Shown: positions 34,761-45,528 of the stretch, piece by piece
Position numbering within the stretch: the first letter of the stretch is position 1
Layout: every line of letters starts with the position of its first letter
Source: Caulobacter rhizosphaerae
Lineage (GTDB): Bacteria; Pseudomonadota; Alphaproteobacteria; Caulobacterales; Caulobacteraceae
Length of the DNA stretch: 64,000 nucleotides
NCBI RefSeq assembly: GCF_010977555.1
Contig: NZ_CP048815.1
Span: 1,728,501 to 1,792,500 of the forward strand
Direction of reading: 5' to 3'
Made by a program: the position numbers and the translations under genes
Notes under the pieces: generated by a model
The model's database searches: none
The model's input: the letters and a program-made list of their open reading frames with translations, nothing else
What the model was told of the DNA's origin: nothing

Positions 34761-35222
34761 TCACAGGTTCAAGGGCGGCCGGGTGACGATTGACCGGAAC
34801 CGTTCTTGCCGGCCGTAGGCTATCCACCAGACGCCGAGGCCCGTGAGAAGGCCGGCCGCCGCGCCGGTCAGGTGCATGGCGACGGCTTGGGTGTCTTCGT
34901 CGTCAAAGGTCTTCAGCAGGGCGGCGAAGGCCAGACCGGTCGCCAAACCCACAAAGGCCGCCGCCGATCGGTATTGCCGGTCCAACTGATGCAGCACCGC
35001 CCAGGCCACGCAGGCCGGCAGCACGAAGATCCAGCCCGCGAGCAGGCTCATCATCAGCGCGCCAGGCAGGGCCGCCACCACGATGGAAATCCTGTGCGGC
35101 TCCTTCGGCAGCGCCATGGCCGCGGCCAGCAGGTATACGGCCAGGGGCGGAAAAGCGAAGGCGAACAGGATCGCCGCGACGACTCGCGGCGGGCTGGTCA
35201 TTTCGCGTGCGGGCTGGAACAT
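34761..35222 (-). CDS. Four-helix membrane protein of unknown function
   Basis: A 153-aa protein with about four hydrophobic helices (VVAAILFAFAFPPLAVYLLAAAMAL, ISIVVAALPGALMMSLLAGWIFVLPACVAWAVL, SAAAFVGLATGLAFAALL, LTGAAAGLLTGLGVWWIAY). No family is recognised. Either ATG (residue 1 or residue 8) is possible; the ribosome binding site is weak. It is convergent with the DUF4112 gene. Confidence 0.7.
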   Translation of the reverse strand: MFQPAREMTSPPRVVAAILFAFAFPPLAVYLLAAAMALPKEPHRISIVVAALPGALMMSLLAGWIFVLPACVAWAVLHQLDRQYRSAAAFVGLATGLAFAALLKTFDDEDTQAVAMHLTGAAAGLLTGLGVWWIAYGRQERFRSIVTRPPLNL

Positions 35223-35326
35223 GGCGGGTCTCGACGGAGGAACGATCGCTCCATCCAGCCCGCCGCGTGTGAACCGAAGATCGCGCTCCCCGGGGAGTTC
35301 GGATCGAGGGAACGTGCAGCCTCCGC

Positions 35327-37480
35327 CTAGGCCGCCTCGCCCTGGGTGTAGCCGAGCTGCTTGTTCAGCTTGTCCAGCAACTCGATCACCGCCTCGGCGA
35401 TCACCGTACCGGGCGGGAAGATCGCCGCGGCGCCGGCGTCGATCAGCGCCTGGAAGTCCTGCGGCGGGATCACGCCGCCGACCACCATCATGATGTCCGG
35501 GCGGCCCTGCCTAGCCAGTTCGGCCTTCAGCTCCGGGGCCAGGGTCAGGTGGCCGGCCGCCAGCGAGCTGGCCCCGACGATGTGGACGGCGTTGTCGACC
35601 GCCAGCTTGGCGGCCTCGGCCGGGGTCTGGAACAACGGGCCGATGTCGACGTCGAAGCCGAGGTCGGAAAAGGCGCTGGCGATCACCTTCTGGCCGCGGT
35701 CATGGCCGTCCTGGCCCATCTTGGCCACCAAGATGCGAGGCGGACCGCCATGGGCCTCCTGGAAGGCGGCGACCATGGCCCGGGCTCGGGCGGCCTTGGG
35801 ATCGGCGCCGGCCTCGGCGCCGTAGACGCCCTGGATCGCCTGGATGCTGGCGCGGTGACGACCGAAGACGTTTTCCATCGCCAGGCTGATCTCGCCGACC
35901 GTGGCCTTGGCGCGGGCCGCGTCGACGGCCAGGGCCAGCAGGTTGCCGGTTCCCCGCGCCCCGTCCTCCAGCGCCTTCAGCGCCGCGGCCGTCGCGGCCG
36001 GATCGCGCTCGGCCTTCAGCCGGGCCAGCTTCTCCAGCTGCTGATTGCGCACCGAGGTGTTGTCGACCTTCAGCATCGGGATGTCGTCGGCGACCTCCGG
36101 CTTGTAGCGGTTGACGCCGACCACGCTCTGGCGATTGGCGTCAATGCGGGCCTGGGTCTTGGCGGCGGCCTCCTCAATGCGCAGTTTGGGAATGCCCTGC
36201 TCGATGGCCTTGGCCATGCCGCCGGCGGCCTCGACCTCCTCGATATGCGCCAGGGCCCTGACGGCCAGGTCGTGGGTCAGGCGCTCGACATAGTAGGAGC
36301 CGCCCCACGGGTCGGCGACACGGGTCGTGCCGCTTTCCATCTGAAGGAACAGCTGGGTGTTGCGGGCGATGCGGGCCGAGAAGTCAGTCGGCAAGGCCAG
36401 GGCCTCGTCCAGGGCGTTGGTGTGCAGGCTCTGGGTCTGGCCGTTGACCGCCGCCATGGCCTCGACGCAGGTGCGGGCCACGTTGTTGAACACGTCCTGG
36501 GCGGCCAGGGACCAGCCCGAGGTCTGGCTGTGGGTGCGCAGGGACAGCGACCGGTCATCCTTGGGATCGAACTCGCGCTTCATCAGCCGGGCCCACAGCA
36601 GGCGGGCTGCGCGCATCTTGGCCACTTCCATGAAGTAGTTCATGCCGATCGCCCAGAAGAACGACAGGCGCGGGGCGAAGGTGTCGATGCTCATGCCGGC
36701 GGCGACGCCCGCCCGGGCGTACTCGATCCCGTCGGCCAGGGTGTAGGCCAGCTCCAGGTCGGCCGTCGCTCCGGCCTCCTGCATGTGATAGCCGCTGATC
36801 GAGATCGAGTTGAACTTGGGCATGTTCGCCGAGGTGAAGGCGAAGATGTCCGAGATGATCCGCATCGAGGGCGCGGGCGGATAGATATAGGTGTTGCGGA
36901 CCATGAACTCCTTGAGGATGTCGTTCTGGATGGTCCCCGAGAGCTTGTCGGGGCTGACGCCCTGTTCCTCGGCCGCCACGATGTAGAGCGCCAGGATCGG
37001 CAGCACCGCGCCGTTCATGGTCATCGACACGCTCATCTTGTCGAGCGGGATGCCGGAAAACAGGGTGCGCATGTCGAGGATCGAGTCGATGGCCACGCCG
37101 GCCATGCCGACGTCGCCCTTCACTCGCTCGTGGTCGCTGTCATAGCCCCGGTGGGTGGCCAGGTCGAAGGCCACCGACAGGCCCATCTGACCAGCGGCCA
37201 GGTTGCGTCTGTAGAAGGCGTTGCTGTCCTCGGCGGTCGAAAAGCCCGCGTACTGCCGCACCGTCCACGGGTTGGTCACGTACATGGTCGGGTAGGGGCC
37301 GCGCACGAACGGCGCGACGCCGGGATAGCCGCCGGTGAAGTCCAGGCCGGCGGTGTCGTCGGCCGTGAAGGCCGGGGGCACGTCGATCCCCTCCGGCGTG
37401 GCCCAGGCGGCGCCTTCCGGAGCGGAGTTGGTCGCGGCGGCCTCGAAGGGTAGGCTCGTGAAGTCGGGGAACTTGCTCAT
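35327..37480 (-). CDS. mutB: Methylmalonyl-CoA mutase, large (alpha, catalytic) subunit
   Basis: A 717-aa B12-dependent mutase that isomerises (R)-methylmalonyl-CoA and succinyl-CoA. The TIM-barrel half includes [37 protein letters not shown] and [15 protein letters not shown]; the C-terminal cobalamin domain has the DxHxxG motif in [26 protein letters not shown] with His for the cobalt. Length as expected. Its ATG overlaps the stop of the small subunit gene (ATGA). The enzyme serves propionyl-CoA entry into the TCA cycle. Confidence 0.97.
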   Translation of the reverse strand: MSKFPDFTSLPFEAAATNSAPEGAAWATPEGIDVPPAFTADDTAGLDFTGGYPGVAPFVRGPYPTMYVTNPWTVRQYAGFSTAEDSNAFYRRNLAAGQMGLSVAFDLATHRGYDSDHERVKGDVGMAGVAIDSILDMRTLFSGIPLDKMSVSMTMNGAVLPILALYIVAAEEQGVSPDKLSGTIQNDILKEFMVRNTYIYPPAPSMRIISDIFAFTSANMPKFNSISISGYHMQEAGATADLELAYTLADGIEYARAGVAAGMSIDTFAPRLSFFWAIGMNYFMEVAKMRAARLLWARLMKREFDPKDDRSLSLRTHSQTSGWSLAAQDVFNNVARTCVEAMAAVNGQTQSLHTNALDEALALPTDFSARIARNTQLFLQMESGTTRVADPWGGSYYVERLTHDLAVRALAHIEEVEAAGGMAKAIEQGIPKLRIEEAAAKTQARIDANRQSVVGVNRYKPEVADDIPMLKVDNTSVRNQQLEKLARLKAERDPAATAAALKALEDGARGTGNLLALAVDAARAKATVGEISLAMENVFGRHRASIQAIQGVYGAEAGADPKAARARAMVAAFQEAHGGPPRILVAKMGQDGHDRGQKVIASAFSDLGFDVDIGPLFQTPAEAAKLAVDNAVHIVGASSLAAGHLTLAPELKAELARQGRPDIMMVVGGVIPPQDFQALIDAGAAAIFPPGTVIAEAVIELLDKLNKQLGYTQGEAA

Positions 37481-38934
37481 GCCTGGGCTCCCTCGAAGGC
37501 GGCCGAGAACCGGATGGGCGCCAGCGGCGGACAGCGGGAATCTGGTCCAGGCACGCGAACGTTGGGCGGATCGACGGCGAAGTCGCCGGTGCTGGGCGTT
37601 GCGACCTCCACCGGCTTGTCGTCGGCGTTGGGAAAGGCGGTGACCCCCAGGATCTTGCGGCTTTTGTCGGCGAAGGCAGCCTCCTGCGCCGCGCGCGTGG
37701 CGTCGACGATATCGGCGACCCGTCCGCTCTCCAGCGCCTTGACGATCCCGCCGGCCGCCTCGATGGCCTGGAAGCCGCCCCAGGCGGCGCGGGCCAGCTG
37801 GTCGGTCAGGCTGTCCAGGTACCAGGACCCGCCGGCCGGGTCGGCGACGCGGCCCAGATGGCTTTCCTCCATCAGCACCAGCTGGGTGTTGCGGGCCTGG
37901 CGGCGGCCGAAGGCGGTGGGCAGGCCGATGGCGTCGGTGAACGCGCCCAGGACGATGGCGTCGGCGCCGCCGACCGCGCCGGCGAAGCCCGCAGCGGTCA
38001 GGCGCAGCAGGTTGGTCCAGGCGTCGGCCCGGGTCAGCATGCGCTGCGACGAGCGGGCCTCGATGACGGCGGTAACCGATACGCCGCAGGCGTCGGTGAT
38101 CCGCGCCCACAGGGCCCGGGCGGCGCGGACCTTGGCCACGCCGGTGAAATATTCCGCGTCGAGGCTGACGCCCAGGGTGATCCGGGAGAAGGCCTCCTGC
38201 ATGGAGAGGCCGGCTCGCGCCAAAGCCTTGGCGTAGGCCAGGGCGCAGGCGGCCATCACCGCCAGCTCCTCGGTGTTGGAGCCGCCGGCCTCGTGCGCCG
38301 CGCGGCCGGTGGCCAGCATCAGGCTGGCCTTGGCGTAGGTGTCCGACAGCCGCGCCCCGACCGTCGCCGCCGAAACCAGGTGACCCTCGATGGGCCCCGG
38401 GCTGGCGCCGGCCTGGGCGAAGGCGGTCAGCGGATCCATGTGGAAGGCGAGGGGCGCGTTGGGCGCCGCCTTGGCCAAGGCGGCCAGCCAGTCGGCGGCC
38501 TTGGGGCCCAGGAAACCGGCGTCCAGGGCGACGGGGGCCAGGTCCAGCAGCACGCCGTTCAGCGCCTGGGCCATGTCCTGCAGCGAACCGACGGCCACGC
38601 CGTTGACCCCGGTGGGATCGAGAACCAGCAGCACCGAGGCCGCACCGTTCTCCAGGTCCTTCATGATCTCGGCGGCGGCCTGGCGGGGATCGGGATGGGC
38701 GGCGGGCATGCGCAGGTCCCAGGGCCGCACGGCGTCGCGCGCCCGCAGGTCGCGGGCCACGGCCACGCCGTCCTGCGCCGTGTAGAGCGGCTGGATGGCG
38801 AGGCCGTCGGCGGTCGGGGTGACCAGGGCGTCGTCGAACGCCTGGCCCTTGAGGGTCTTGTCGACCAGGGCCATCCATTTCGAGGGGTCCGGGGCGCCAA
38901 AATCCTCGGCCAGCCGGGAGGGCGGGTGAATCAC
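37477..38934 (-). CDS. mutA: Methylmalonyl-CoA mutase, small (beta) subunit, short form
   Basis: A 485-aa beta subunit with the mutase barrel ([77 protein letters not shown]). It ends near residue 485, where typical beta subunits of about 600 residues continue into a degenerate cobalamin domain; no such domain is present here. It should help assemble the heterodimer with MutB but not bind B12. Start: a GTG at 38934 with GGAGA in front is preferred; a GTG at 38952 is possible. It precedes mutB with a 4-bp overlap. Confidence 0.9.
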   Translation of the reverse strand: MIHPPSRLAEDFGAPDPSKWMALVDKTLKGQAFDDALVTPTADGLAIQPLYTAQDGVAVARDLRARDAVRPWDLRMPAAHPDPRQAAAEIMKDLENGAASVLLVLDPTGVNGVAVGSLQDMAQALNGVLLDLAPVALDAGFLGPKAADWLAALAKAAPNAPLAFHMDPLTAFAQAGASPGPIEGHLVSAATVGARLSDTYAKASLMLATGRAAHEAGGSNTEELAVMAACALAYAKALARAGLSMQEAFSRITLGVSLDAEYFTGVAKVRAARALWARITDACGVSVTAVIEARSSQRMLTRADAWTNLLRLTAAGFAGAVGGADAIVLGAFTDAIGLPTAFGRRQARNTQLVLMEESHLGRVADPAGGSWYLDSLTDQLARAAWGGFQAIEAAGGIVKALESGRVADIVDATRAAQEAAFADKSRKILGVTAFPNADDKPVEVATPSTGDFAVDPPNVRVPGPDSRCPPLAPIRFSAAFEGAQA

Positions 38935-39093
38935 GACGTTTGTCTCCTGCACCGCAGCATTTTCTTGTTTTGGCCAGCAGATGCCCCCGTGCCGCCGGGG
39001 AGGTCAAGCGCTTGCGCCGGGTACGAACGACCGTTTAAGCTAACGCTGTTTACATGCGCCGCCCGCAGCGGCCGCCCCAAAGGAGACGTTCCC

Positions 39094-40101
39094 ATGGCCT
39101 TGCCGCCGATCCTGCGCGACCGCCTGCGCCTGCCCGTCATCGCGTCTCCGCTGTTCATCATCAGCAATCCCGACCTGGTCATCGCCCAGTGCAAGGCCGG
39201 CGTCGTCGGTTCGTTCCCGGCCCTGAACGCCCGGCCGATCTCGCAGCTGGACGAGTGGCTGGCGCGGATCACCGAGGAACTGGCGGCCCATGACCGGGCC
39301 AATCCCGACGCGCCCTCGGCCCCGTTCGCCGTCAACCAGATCGTCCACAAGAGCAACAACCGGCTCCAGGAGGATGTCGAGCTCTGCGTGAAGTACAAGG
39401 TTCCGGTGGTGATCACATCGCTGGGCGCGCGCGAGGACCTGAACGCCGCGATCCACAGCTATGGCGGGATCACACTGCACGACGTGATCAACGACAAGCA
39501 CGCCCACAAGGCCATCGAGAAGGGCGCGAACGGCCTGATCCCGGTGGCGGCGGGGGCCGGAGGTCACGCCGGAACCCTGTCGCCGTTCGCCCTGATCCAG
39601 GAGATCCGCCAGTGGTTCGACGGGCCGGTGGCGCTGTCGGGCTCGATCGCCTCGGGCCGCTCGATCCTGGCCGCCCAGGCCATGGGCGCCGACCTGGCCT
39701 ATATCGGCTCGGCCTTCATCGCGACCAAGGAGGCCAACGCGCCCCAGGGCTACAAGGACACTATCGTCGAGGCCCGGGCCAACGACATCGTCTATTCGAA
39801 CCTGTTCACCGGCGTGCACGGCAACTATCTGCGCCAGTCGATCGTCCGGGCGGGGCTCGATCCCGAGAACCTGCCGGTCAGCGACCCATCGGCCATGAAC
39901 TTCGGTTCCGGCGGCAATCAGGAAGCCAAGGCCTGGCGCGACATCTGGGGTTCCGGCCAGGGCGTCGGCGCCATCGACGCGGTGCTGTCGGCCGGCGAGC
40001 TGATCGCCAAGTTCGCGGAGCAGTATGAGGACGCCAAGGCGGAGCTGGCCGCCAAGACCGCGTTGACATCGGGCAATCGCCTGGCTTTCGCGGCCCAGTA
40101 G
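39094..40101 (+). CDS. Nitronate monooxygenase family FMN protein
   Basis: A 335-aa TIM-barrel flavoprotein of the 2-nitropropane dioxygenase/nitronate monooxygenase group. Seen: LRLPVIASPLFIISNPDLVIAQCKAGVVGSFPALNARP at the N-terminus, AVNQIVHKSN, and the FMN-phosphate region GLIPVAAGAGGHAGTLSPFALIQEIR and GPVALSGSIASGRSILAAQAMGADLAYIGSAFI. It probably oxidises nitronates such as propionate 3-nitronate. AAAGGAGA sets the start. It is divergent from mutA. Confidence 0.9.
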   Translation: MALPPILRDRLRLPVIASPLFIISNPDLVIAQCKAGVVGSFPALNARPISQLDEWLARITEELAAHDRANPDAPSAPFAVNQIVHKSNNRLQEDVELCVKYKVPVVITSLGAREDLNAAIHSYGGITLHDVINDKHAHKAIEKGANGLIPVAAGAGGHAGTLSPFALIQEIRQWFDGPVALSGSIASGRSILAAQAMGADLAYIGSAFIATKEANAPQGYKDTIVEARANDIVYSNLFTGVHGNYLRQSIVRAGLDPENLPVSDPSAMNFGSGGNQEAKAWRDIWGSGQGVGAIDAVLSAGELIAKFAEQYEDAKAELAAKTALTSGNRLAFAAQ

Positions 40102-40191
40102 GCGGGGACGAGCAGGGGATCCACGGCTGTCGATCCTCGGGGACTCGCGGCGGGGCGACACTGGAGGCGTTGAAACCCTCCAGGAGTTCCC

Positions 40192-40929
40192 ATGTCCAAC
40201 ACCACCACGCCTCGCCTGTCGCTGCCCTTCCTAGCGGCCGGCCAGGCCCAGAAGCACATCACCGTCAACGAGGCCCTCGGCAGGCTGGACGGCCTGGTCC
40301 AGCTGGCGGTCCAGAGCCGGACCGTCGCCGCCCAGCCGGCTTCCCCGGCCGACGGGGCGATGCACATCCTGCCGACCGGCGCGACCGGCGCCGCCTGGTT
40401 CGACAAGGCCGCCGGCCTGCTGGCCCATTATGTCGACGGCGTCTGGGAGGCCCTGACGCCCAGGGCCGGCTGGCTGGCCTGGATCATCGACGAGGGCCTG
40501 GCCCTGATCCACGACGGCGAGAACTGGACTCCGCTGTCCTCGACCTTCAAGGCCCTGACGGCCGCTCGCTCGCCGTTCTTCGCCGCCACGCGATTCGAGA
40601 TTCTCGAGCAGGAGGTGACCCTGTCCGGCGCCTCGGTGGCCACGACCGTGATGATCCCGGCCCGCGCCATCGTGCTGGGCGTCTCGACCCGCACCAGCGC
40701 GGCGATCACCGGAGCGACCTCCTACAGCTGCGGCGTGGCCGGCGAGGCGGGCAAGTTCGGCGCCGCGCTGGGCGTGGCCAAGAACGCCAGCAATGTGGGG
40801 GTGATCGGCCCGACGGCCTACTACGCCGACACGCCGGTGGTGATCACGTCGTCTGGCGGCGCCTTCACCGGCGGCAAGGTGCGGGTGTCGATCCACGCGA
40901 TGCGGTTCGACCCGCCGGCGGCGATCTGA
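40192..40929 (+). CDS. DUF2793 protein, phage/GTA fibre-like
   Basis: A 245-aa protein with a recognisable DUF2793 N-terminus (TTTPRLSLPFLAAGQAQKHITVNEALGRLDGLVQLAVQSRT...; WFDKAAGLLAHYVDGVWEAL). The C-terminal 110 residues are beta-rich with Ser/Thr/Gly, as in fibre tips. DUF2793 occurs in phage and gene-transfer-agent fibre or spike proteins of alphaproteobacteria; here no other phage gene is near, so it may be a remnant or a separate locus of a dispersed particle. Good ribosome binding site (CAGGAG). The dispersed palindrome follows 6 nt after the stop. Confidence 0.82.
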   Translation: MSNTTTPRLSLPFLAAGQAQKHITVNEALGRLDGLVQLAVQSRTVAAQPASPADGAMHILPTGATGAAWFDKAAGLLAHYVDGVWEALTPRAGWLAWIIDEGLALIHDGENWTPLSSTFKALTAARSPFFAATRFEILEQEVTLSGASVATTVMIPARAIVLGVSTRTSAAITGATSYSCGVAGEAGKFGAALGVAKNASNVGVIGPTAYYADTPVVITSSGGAFTGGKVRVSIHAMRFDPPAAI

Positions 40930-40935
40930 GAGGAC

Positions 40936-40961
40936 GGGGACAGGCGCATGCGCCTGTCCCC
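40936..40961. repeat. Dispersed 26-bp palindrome, copy 3
   Basis: Perfect 26-bp palindrome with half-site GGGGACAGGCGCA, 6 nt after the DUF2793 stop codon. Confidence 0.95.
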
Positions 40962-41010
40962 AGCCGCAGCGCGACTTGACCTCCACACCCAACGCCGCTA
41001 CTCACCCCGC

Positions 41011-41184
41011 ACCTTTGGGGAGTAGCCGCCCGCGCCGATCAGCGGGGCCCGTCGTCAACACACTTGCCTCCTTTCTTTCATCGGGAAGGGGCATGGCGCG
41101 GGTGAAGGAGGCCATCGGCTTCCGCGGCGAGACCAATGGCGTCGGTTTCCGTTCCGGGCTGGGCGGGGTCTCCGACGCTATTGG
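41011..41184 (+). ncRNA. yybP-ykoY (Mn2+) riboswitch
   Basis: Upstream of the Gdt1/UPF0016 exporter. The two invariant internal-loop segments of the yybP-ykoY aptamer are visible: CTTTGGGGAGTAGCCG (41013-41028) and CGTCAACACACTTG (41052-41065), close to the family GUCAACAUACU. A long 3' hairpin forms from CCAATGGCGTCGG (41133-41145) and CCGACGCTATTGG (41172-41184, one G-T pair), ending 29 nt before the start codon. In E. coli and B. subtilis this riboswitch senses Mn2+ and turns on Mn exporters. The boundaries are approximate. Confidence 0.78.
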
Positions 41185-41213
41185 CGTGCGCTCGGCCCGG
41201 ACGGTTTGATTTC

Positions 41214-41780
41214 ATGGAATCCCTGCTCGTTTCGGCCCTCGTGGTGGCCATCGCCGAGATCGGCGACAAGACCCAGCTTCTGGCCATTATCCTGGCCACC
41301 CGCTTCAAGAAGCCCGTTTCCATCATCCTGGGCATACTGGTCGCCACCCTGGCCAACCACGCCCTGGCGGCCCTGGCTGGATCGCTGGTCTCGGGCCTGT
41401 TCGACGGCGCCTGGTTCAAGTGGGCCATCGCCGTCTCGTTCGTCGCCATGGCCGCCTGGGCCCTGATCCCCGACAAGGCCGACGACGATCTGCCCGGCGG
41501 CGCGGGTCGCTATGGGGTGTTCCTGACCACCACCATCGCCTTTTTTCTGGTCGAGATGGGCGACAAGACCCAGATCGCCACGGTCGCCCTGGGCGCGCGC
41601 TTCCATGACGTGTTCTGGGTGGCGGCCGGCACCACCGTGGGCATGATGGCCGCCAACATCCCCGCCGTGTACCTGGGCGAGGCGGCGACCAAGATCGTGC
41701 CGCTGAAATATGTGCGCCTGGGCGCGGCGCTGATCTTCCTGGGCCTGGGGATCTGGGCGGGCGTGGAGGCGATGCGCTGA
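41214..41780 (+). CDS. Gdt1/TMEM165 (UPF0016) family Mn2+ exporter
   Basis: A 188-aa membrane protein with six predicted helices in two repeats. The two signature motifs [17 protein letters not shown] and [17 protein letters not shown] (E-x-G-D-K/R-T-x) are intact. Bacterial members (MneA type) export Mn2+ and plant/yeast members move Mn2+ or Ca2+ against protons. The riboswitch just upstream strongly supports Mn2+ export, complementing the Nramp importer at 3548. The start ATG at 41214 lies after the riboswitch; an earlier in-frame ATG would lie inside the aptamer and is rejected. Confidence 0.92.
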   Translation: MESLLVSALVVAIAEIGDKTQLLAIILATRFKKPVSIILGILVATLANHALAALAGSLVSGLFDGAWFKWAIAVSFVAMAAWALIPDKADDDLPGGAGRYGVFLTTTIAFFLVEMGDKTQIATVALGARFHDVFWVAAGTTVGMMAANIPAVYLGEAATKIVPLKYVRLGAALIFLGLGIWAGVEAMR

Positions 41781-41787
41781 GTGGGCT

Positions 41788-41813
41788 GGGGACAGGCGCA
41801 TGCGCCTGTCCCC
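41788..41813. repeat. Dispersed 26-bp palindrome, copy 4
   Basis: Perfect 26-bp palindrome, half-site GGGGACAGGCGCA, 7 nt after the stop of the Mn exporter gene and 74 nt before the hydantoinase start. Confidence 0.95.
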
Positions 41814-41887
41814 GATCGTGCGGGCGGCCAGAGTCCTTGATACCGACCAGCCTCAGCGCCAAAAGGGATCCGACGAAGGGGATCTTG

Positions 41888-44800
41888 ATGACCGACCGCG
41901 GCTGGGAGTTCTGGATCGACCGAGGCGGCACCTTCACCGACATCGTCGCGCGGCGCCCGGACGGGACCCTGCTGACCCACAAGCTGCTGTCGGAAAACCC
42001 CGAGCAGTATGACGACGCGGCGGTGGCCGGCGTGCGGGCGCTGCTGGACGGCGACGGCGCCATCGACGCGGTCAAGATGGGCACCACCGTGGCCACCAAC
42101 GCCCTGCTCGAGCGGGCGGGCGAGCCCACGGTCCTGGCGATCACCCGGGGCCACGCCGACGCCCTGCGCATCGGCTACCAGGCCCGGCCCAAGCTGTTCG
42201 ACCGGCGGATCGTCAAGCCCGAGGCGCTGTACGGCCACGTGGTCGAGGTCGACGAACGGATCAGCGTCGAGGGCGCGGTGCTGCGGCCGCTCGACGAGCT
42301 CGGGGCCCGCGCGGGGCTGCAGGCCGCCTTCGACGCCGGCTTTCGGGCCGTGGCCGTCGTGCTGCTGCACGGCTTTCGCTTCACCGATCACGAGGCGAGG
42401 GTCGCGGCGATCGCCCGCGAGGTCGGCTTCACCCAGGTGTCGGTCAGTCACGAGGTCAGCCCGCTGATGAAGCTGGTCGGGCGCGGGGACACGACCGTGG
42501 TCGACGCCTACCTGTCGCCGATCCTGCGCCGTTATGTCGACAAGGTCGCCGACGCCCTGGGGCGCGAGACCCGGCTGCTGTTCATGCAATCCAACGGAGG
42601 CCTGACCGACGCCCACGCCTTCCGGGGCAAGGACGCGATCCTGTCCGGTCCGGCCGGCGGGGTCGTCGGCATGGCCAGGACGGCGGCCCAGGCCGGCTTC
42701 GAGCGGGTGATCGGCTTCGACATGGGCGGCACCTCGACCGACGTCTGCCACTTCGCGGGCGAGTACGAGCGGGCCTACGAGACGGTGGTGGCCGGGGTGC
42801 GGATGCGCGCGCCGATGATGAACATCCACACCGTGGCGGCCGGCGGCGGTTCGATCTGTTCGTTCGACGGGGCGCGGTTCCGGGTCGGCCCGGCCTCGGC
42901 CGGCGCCAATCCCGGCCCGGCCTGCTACCGGCGTGGCGGGCCGCTGACCGTGACCGATTGCAACGTCATGCTGGGCAAGCTGTCGCCCGACTTCTTCCCG
43001 GCGGTGTTCGGCCCGAACGCCGACCAGCCGCTGGATCGCCACGTGGTCACGGCGAAATTCGAGGCGCTCGCGGCCGAGATCCTGGTCGCGACCGGCAGGG
43101 CCATGACGCCGGTCGAGATCGCCGAGGGTTTCGTCACCATCGCCGTGGAGAACATGGCCAAGGCCGTGCGGCAGATCTCGATCCAGCGCGGCTACGACGT
43201 CACCCGCTACGTGTTGGCCTGCTTCGGCGGGGCGGGCGGCCAGCATGCCTGCCTGGTCGCCGACGCCCTGGGCATGACCGAGGTGATGATCCACCCCTTC
43301 GCCGGGGTGCTCAGCGCCTACGGCATGGGCCTGGCCGACCTGCGGACCCTGCGCGAGGCGACAGTGGAGCGGCCGCTGGCCGACGCCGCCGAAGACCTGA
43401 CCGGCCGCGCGGCCGTCCTGGCGAGCGAGGCCGAGGCCGCGCTGTGGGCCCAGAACGCGCCGCTGGTCCGGGTCGAGACGATCGCCAGCGTGCTGGTCAA
43501 GTACGCCGGGACCGACACCCCGCTGCGCGTGCCGCTGGGCGACGCGGCGGCCGTGGGCGAGGCTTTCGAGGCCCTGCACCATCGGCGCTTTGGCTTCGTC
43601 TCGCCGGGCACGGCCCTGGTCGTCGAGGCTCTGGCCGTGGAAGCTATCGGTCACGCCGACGCCGGCGGGGCGCCGGACCTGGGCCTCGGCGCGGACTCCA
43701 AGCCCGAGCCCCTGGCGGTCCTCACCGTCCGCATGGCCGGCGCCGAGCACGCCGCGCCGGTGTTCGACCGCGCCGCCCTGCCGATCGGCGGCGAGGTGGC
43801 GGGGCCGGCCATCGTCCGCGAAGACACCGGCACCACGGTGATCGAGCCTGGTTGGCGGGCGACGGTCGACCGCCACCTGAACCTGATCATCGACCGCGTC
43901 GTCGCCCTGGCCCCGCGCCAGGCGGCCGGGACCAAGGCCGATCCTGTGATGCTGGAGGTGTTCAACAACCTGTTCATGGCCGTGGCCGAGGAGATGGGCT
44001 TCGCGCTGCAGAACACCGCCTATTCCGTCAACATCAAGGAGCGGCTGGACTTCTCCTGCGCCCTGTTCGACCGCGACGGCGCCCTGATCGCCAACGCCCC
44101 GCACATGCCCGTGCACCTGGGCTCGATGGGCGACAGCGTGCGGGCTGTCCGCGACGGACGGCTGCACGATCGCCGGGGCCTCCTGCCCGGCGACGTCTAC
44201 ATGCTCAACGCGCCCTATAACGGCGGCACCCACCTGCCGGACGTGACCGTGGTCATGCCGGTGTTCGACGCGGCCGGGGCGCTGGCCTTCTATGTCGCGG
44301 CGCGGGGCCACCAGGGCGATATCGGCGGGATCACGCCGGGTTCGATGCCGCCGGGCAGCCGCACCGTCGAGGAGGAGGGGGTGCTGATCGAGAACTTCCT
44401 GCTGGTCGAGGGCGGGCGGTTCCGCGAGGCCGAGGTTCGGGCGCTATTGGCCTCGGGCAAGTGGCCGGCCCGCAATCCCGACCAGAACATCGGCGACCTC
44501 AAGGCCCAGGTGGCGGCGTGCGCGCGCGGCGCCGAAAGCCTGACGGGCCTGGTCGCCGAGTTCGGCCAGGCGGTGGTCGAGGCCTACATGGCTCACGTGC
44601 AGGACAACGCCGAGGAGGCCGTGCGGCGTGTGCTGGCCACCCTGTCGGACGGGGCCTTCGCCTACGAACTGGACGACGGTTCGGTGGTGAAGGTGGCGAT
44701 CACGGTGGACCGCGCGACGCGCATCGCGCGGGTCGATTTCACCGGCACCAGCGACCAGGTCCCGACCAATTTCAACGCCCCGGCCTCGATCTGCCGGGCG

Positions 44801-45472
44801 GCGGCGCTCTACGTGTTCCGCACCCTGGTCGACGACGAGATCCCGATGAACGACGGCTGCCTGCGGCCGGTCGAGCTGGTGATCCCCGAGGGCTCGATGC
44901 TGCGGCCGCGCTATCCGGCGGCGGTGGTGGCCGGCAATGTCGAGACCAGCCAGGTGGTGGTGGACGCCCTCTATGGCGCGCTGGGGGTGATGGCGGCCGC
45001 CCAGGGGACGATGAACAACTTCACCTTCGGCGACGACCGGCGGCAATATTACGAGACCATCTGCGGCGGGGCCGGGGCCGGGCCGGACTTCGACGGCGCC
45101 GACGCGGTCCAGACCCACATGACCAACAGCCGCCTGACCGACCCGGAGGTGCTGGAGAGCCGCTATCCGGTGCTGGTCGAGGCGTTCTCGATCCGGCGCG
45201 GCTCGGGCGGGGCCGGCGCCCGTCGCGGCGGCGACGGGGTGGTGCGCAGGATCGGCTTCCGCGAACCGATGACGGCGACCCTGCTGTCCAACCGCCGACG
45301 GGTGGCGCCGTTCGGGTTGGCGGGCGGTGGTCCAGGCGCGTTGGGCGCGGCCCGCGTCGAGCGGGAGGACGGCTCGGTTCAGGTGCTCGGCGCGACCGAC
45401 GCTGTGGAGGTCGCGGCGGGGGATTCAATCGTCATTGAGACCCCCGGTGGCGGGGGCTACGGGGCGGTTTAG
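41888..45472 (+). CDS. Fused hydantoinase A/B, 5-oxoprolinase-like
   Basis: A 1194-aa protein of the ATP-dependent hydantoinase/5-oxoprolinase type. Residues 1-690 are HyuA-like ([19 protein letters not shown] with an ASKHA-like phosphate loop, [40 protein letters not shown]). Residues 700-1190 are HyuB-like ([39 protein letters not shown] and [12 protein letters not shown] at the end). Fused forms such as OplAH hydrolyse 5-oxo-L-proline to glutamate with ATP; the substrate cannot be proven here. The ATG at 41888 with AAGGGGA upstream is chosen over the ATG at 41837. Confidence 0.93.
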   Translation: MTDRGWEFWIDRGGTFTDIVARRPDGTLLTHKLLSENPEQYDDAAVAGVRALLDGDGAIDAVKMGTTVATNALLERAGEPTVLAITRGHADALRIGYQARPKLFDRRIVKPEALYGHVVEVDERISVEGAVLRPLDELGARAGLQAAFDAGFRAVAVVLLHGFRFTDHEARVAAIAREVGFTQVSVSHEVSPLMKLVGRGDTTVVDAYLSPILRRYVDKVADALGRETRLLFMQSNGGLTDAHAFRGKDAILSGPAGGVVGMARTAAQAGFERVIGFDMGGTSTDVCHFAGEYERAYETVVAGVRMRAPMMNIHTVAAGGGSICSFDGARFRVGPASAGANPGPACYRRGGPLTVTDCNVMLGKLSPDFFPAVFGPNADQPLDRHVVTAKFEALAAEILVATGRAMTPVEIAEGFVTIAVENMAKAVRQISIQRGYDVTRYVLACFGGAGGQHACLVADALGMTEVMIHPFAGVLSAYGMGLADLRTLREATVERPLADAAEDLTGRAAVLASEAEAALWAQNAPLVRVETIASVLVKYAGTDTPLRVPLGDAAAVGEAFEALHHRRFGFVSPGTALVVEALAVEAIGHADAGGAPDLGLGADSKPEPLAVLTVRMAGAEHAAPVFDRAALPIGGEVAGPAIVREDTGTTVIEPGWRATVDRHLNLIIDRVVALAPRQAAGTKADPVMLEVFNNLFMAVAEEMGFALQNTAYSVNIKERLDFSCALFDRDGALIANAPHMPVHLGSMGDSVRAVRDGRLHDRRGLLPGDVYMLNAPYNGGTHLPDVTVVMPVFDAAGALAFYVAARGHQGDIGGITPGSMPPGSRTVEEEGVLIENFLLVEGGRFREAEVRALLASGKWPARNPDQNIGDLKAQVAACARGAESLTGLVAEFGQAVVEAYMAHVQDNAEEAVRRVLATLSDGAFAYELDDGSVVKVAITVDRATRIARVDFTGTSDQVPTNFNAPASICRAAALYVFRTLVDDEIPMNDGCLRPVELVIPEGSMLRPRYPAAVVAGNVETSQVVVDALYGALGVMAAAQGTMNNFTFGDDRRQYYETICGGAGAGPDFDGADAVQTHMTNSRLTDPEVLESRYPVLVEAFSIRRGSGGAGARRGGDGVVRRIGFREPMTATLLSNRRRVAPFGLAGGGPGALGAARVEREDGSVQVLGATDAVEVAAGDSIVIETPGGGGYGAV

Positions 45473-45486
45473 GCCGAGGAACGATT

Positions 45487-45512
45487 GGGGACAGGCGCAT
45501 GCGCCTGTCCCC
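45487..45512. repeat. Dispersed 26-bp palindrome, copy 5
   Basis: Perfect 26-bp palindrome, half-site GGGGACAGGCGCA. It is the only structure in the 56-bp convergent gap, 14 nt from the hydantoinase stop and 16 nt from the dehydrogenase stop, so it is the candidate terminator of both. Confidence 0.95.
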
Positions 45513-45528
45513 GACCGAGGCGAGGCGC

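Noticed and set aside
35327..39007. A 1226-codon open frame on the minus strand covering mutB and most of mutA
   Set aside because: The frame is open through mutA only because the GC-rich sequence lacks stop codons in that phase. The MutB domain starts at the ATG at 37480, and the real mutA frame gives the conserved barrel.
41510..44311. A 933-codon minus-strand frame within the hydantoinase gene
   Set aside because: Same kind of antisense shadow: no motif, odd composition, and the plus strand has full HyuA motifs.
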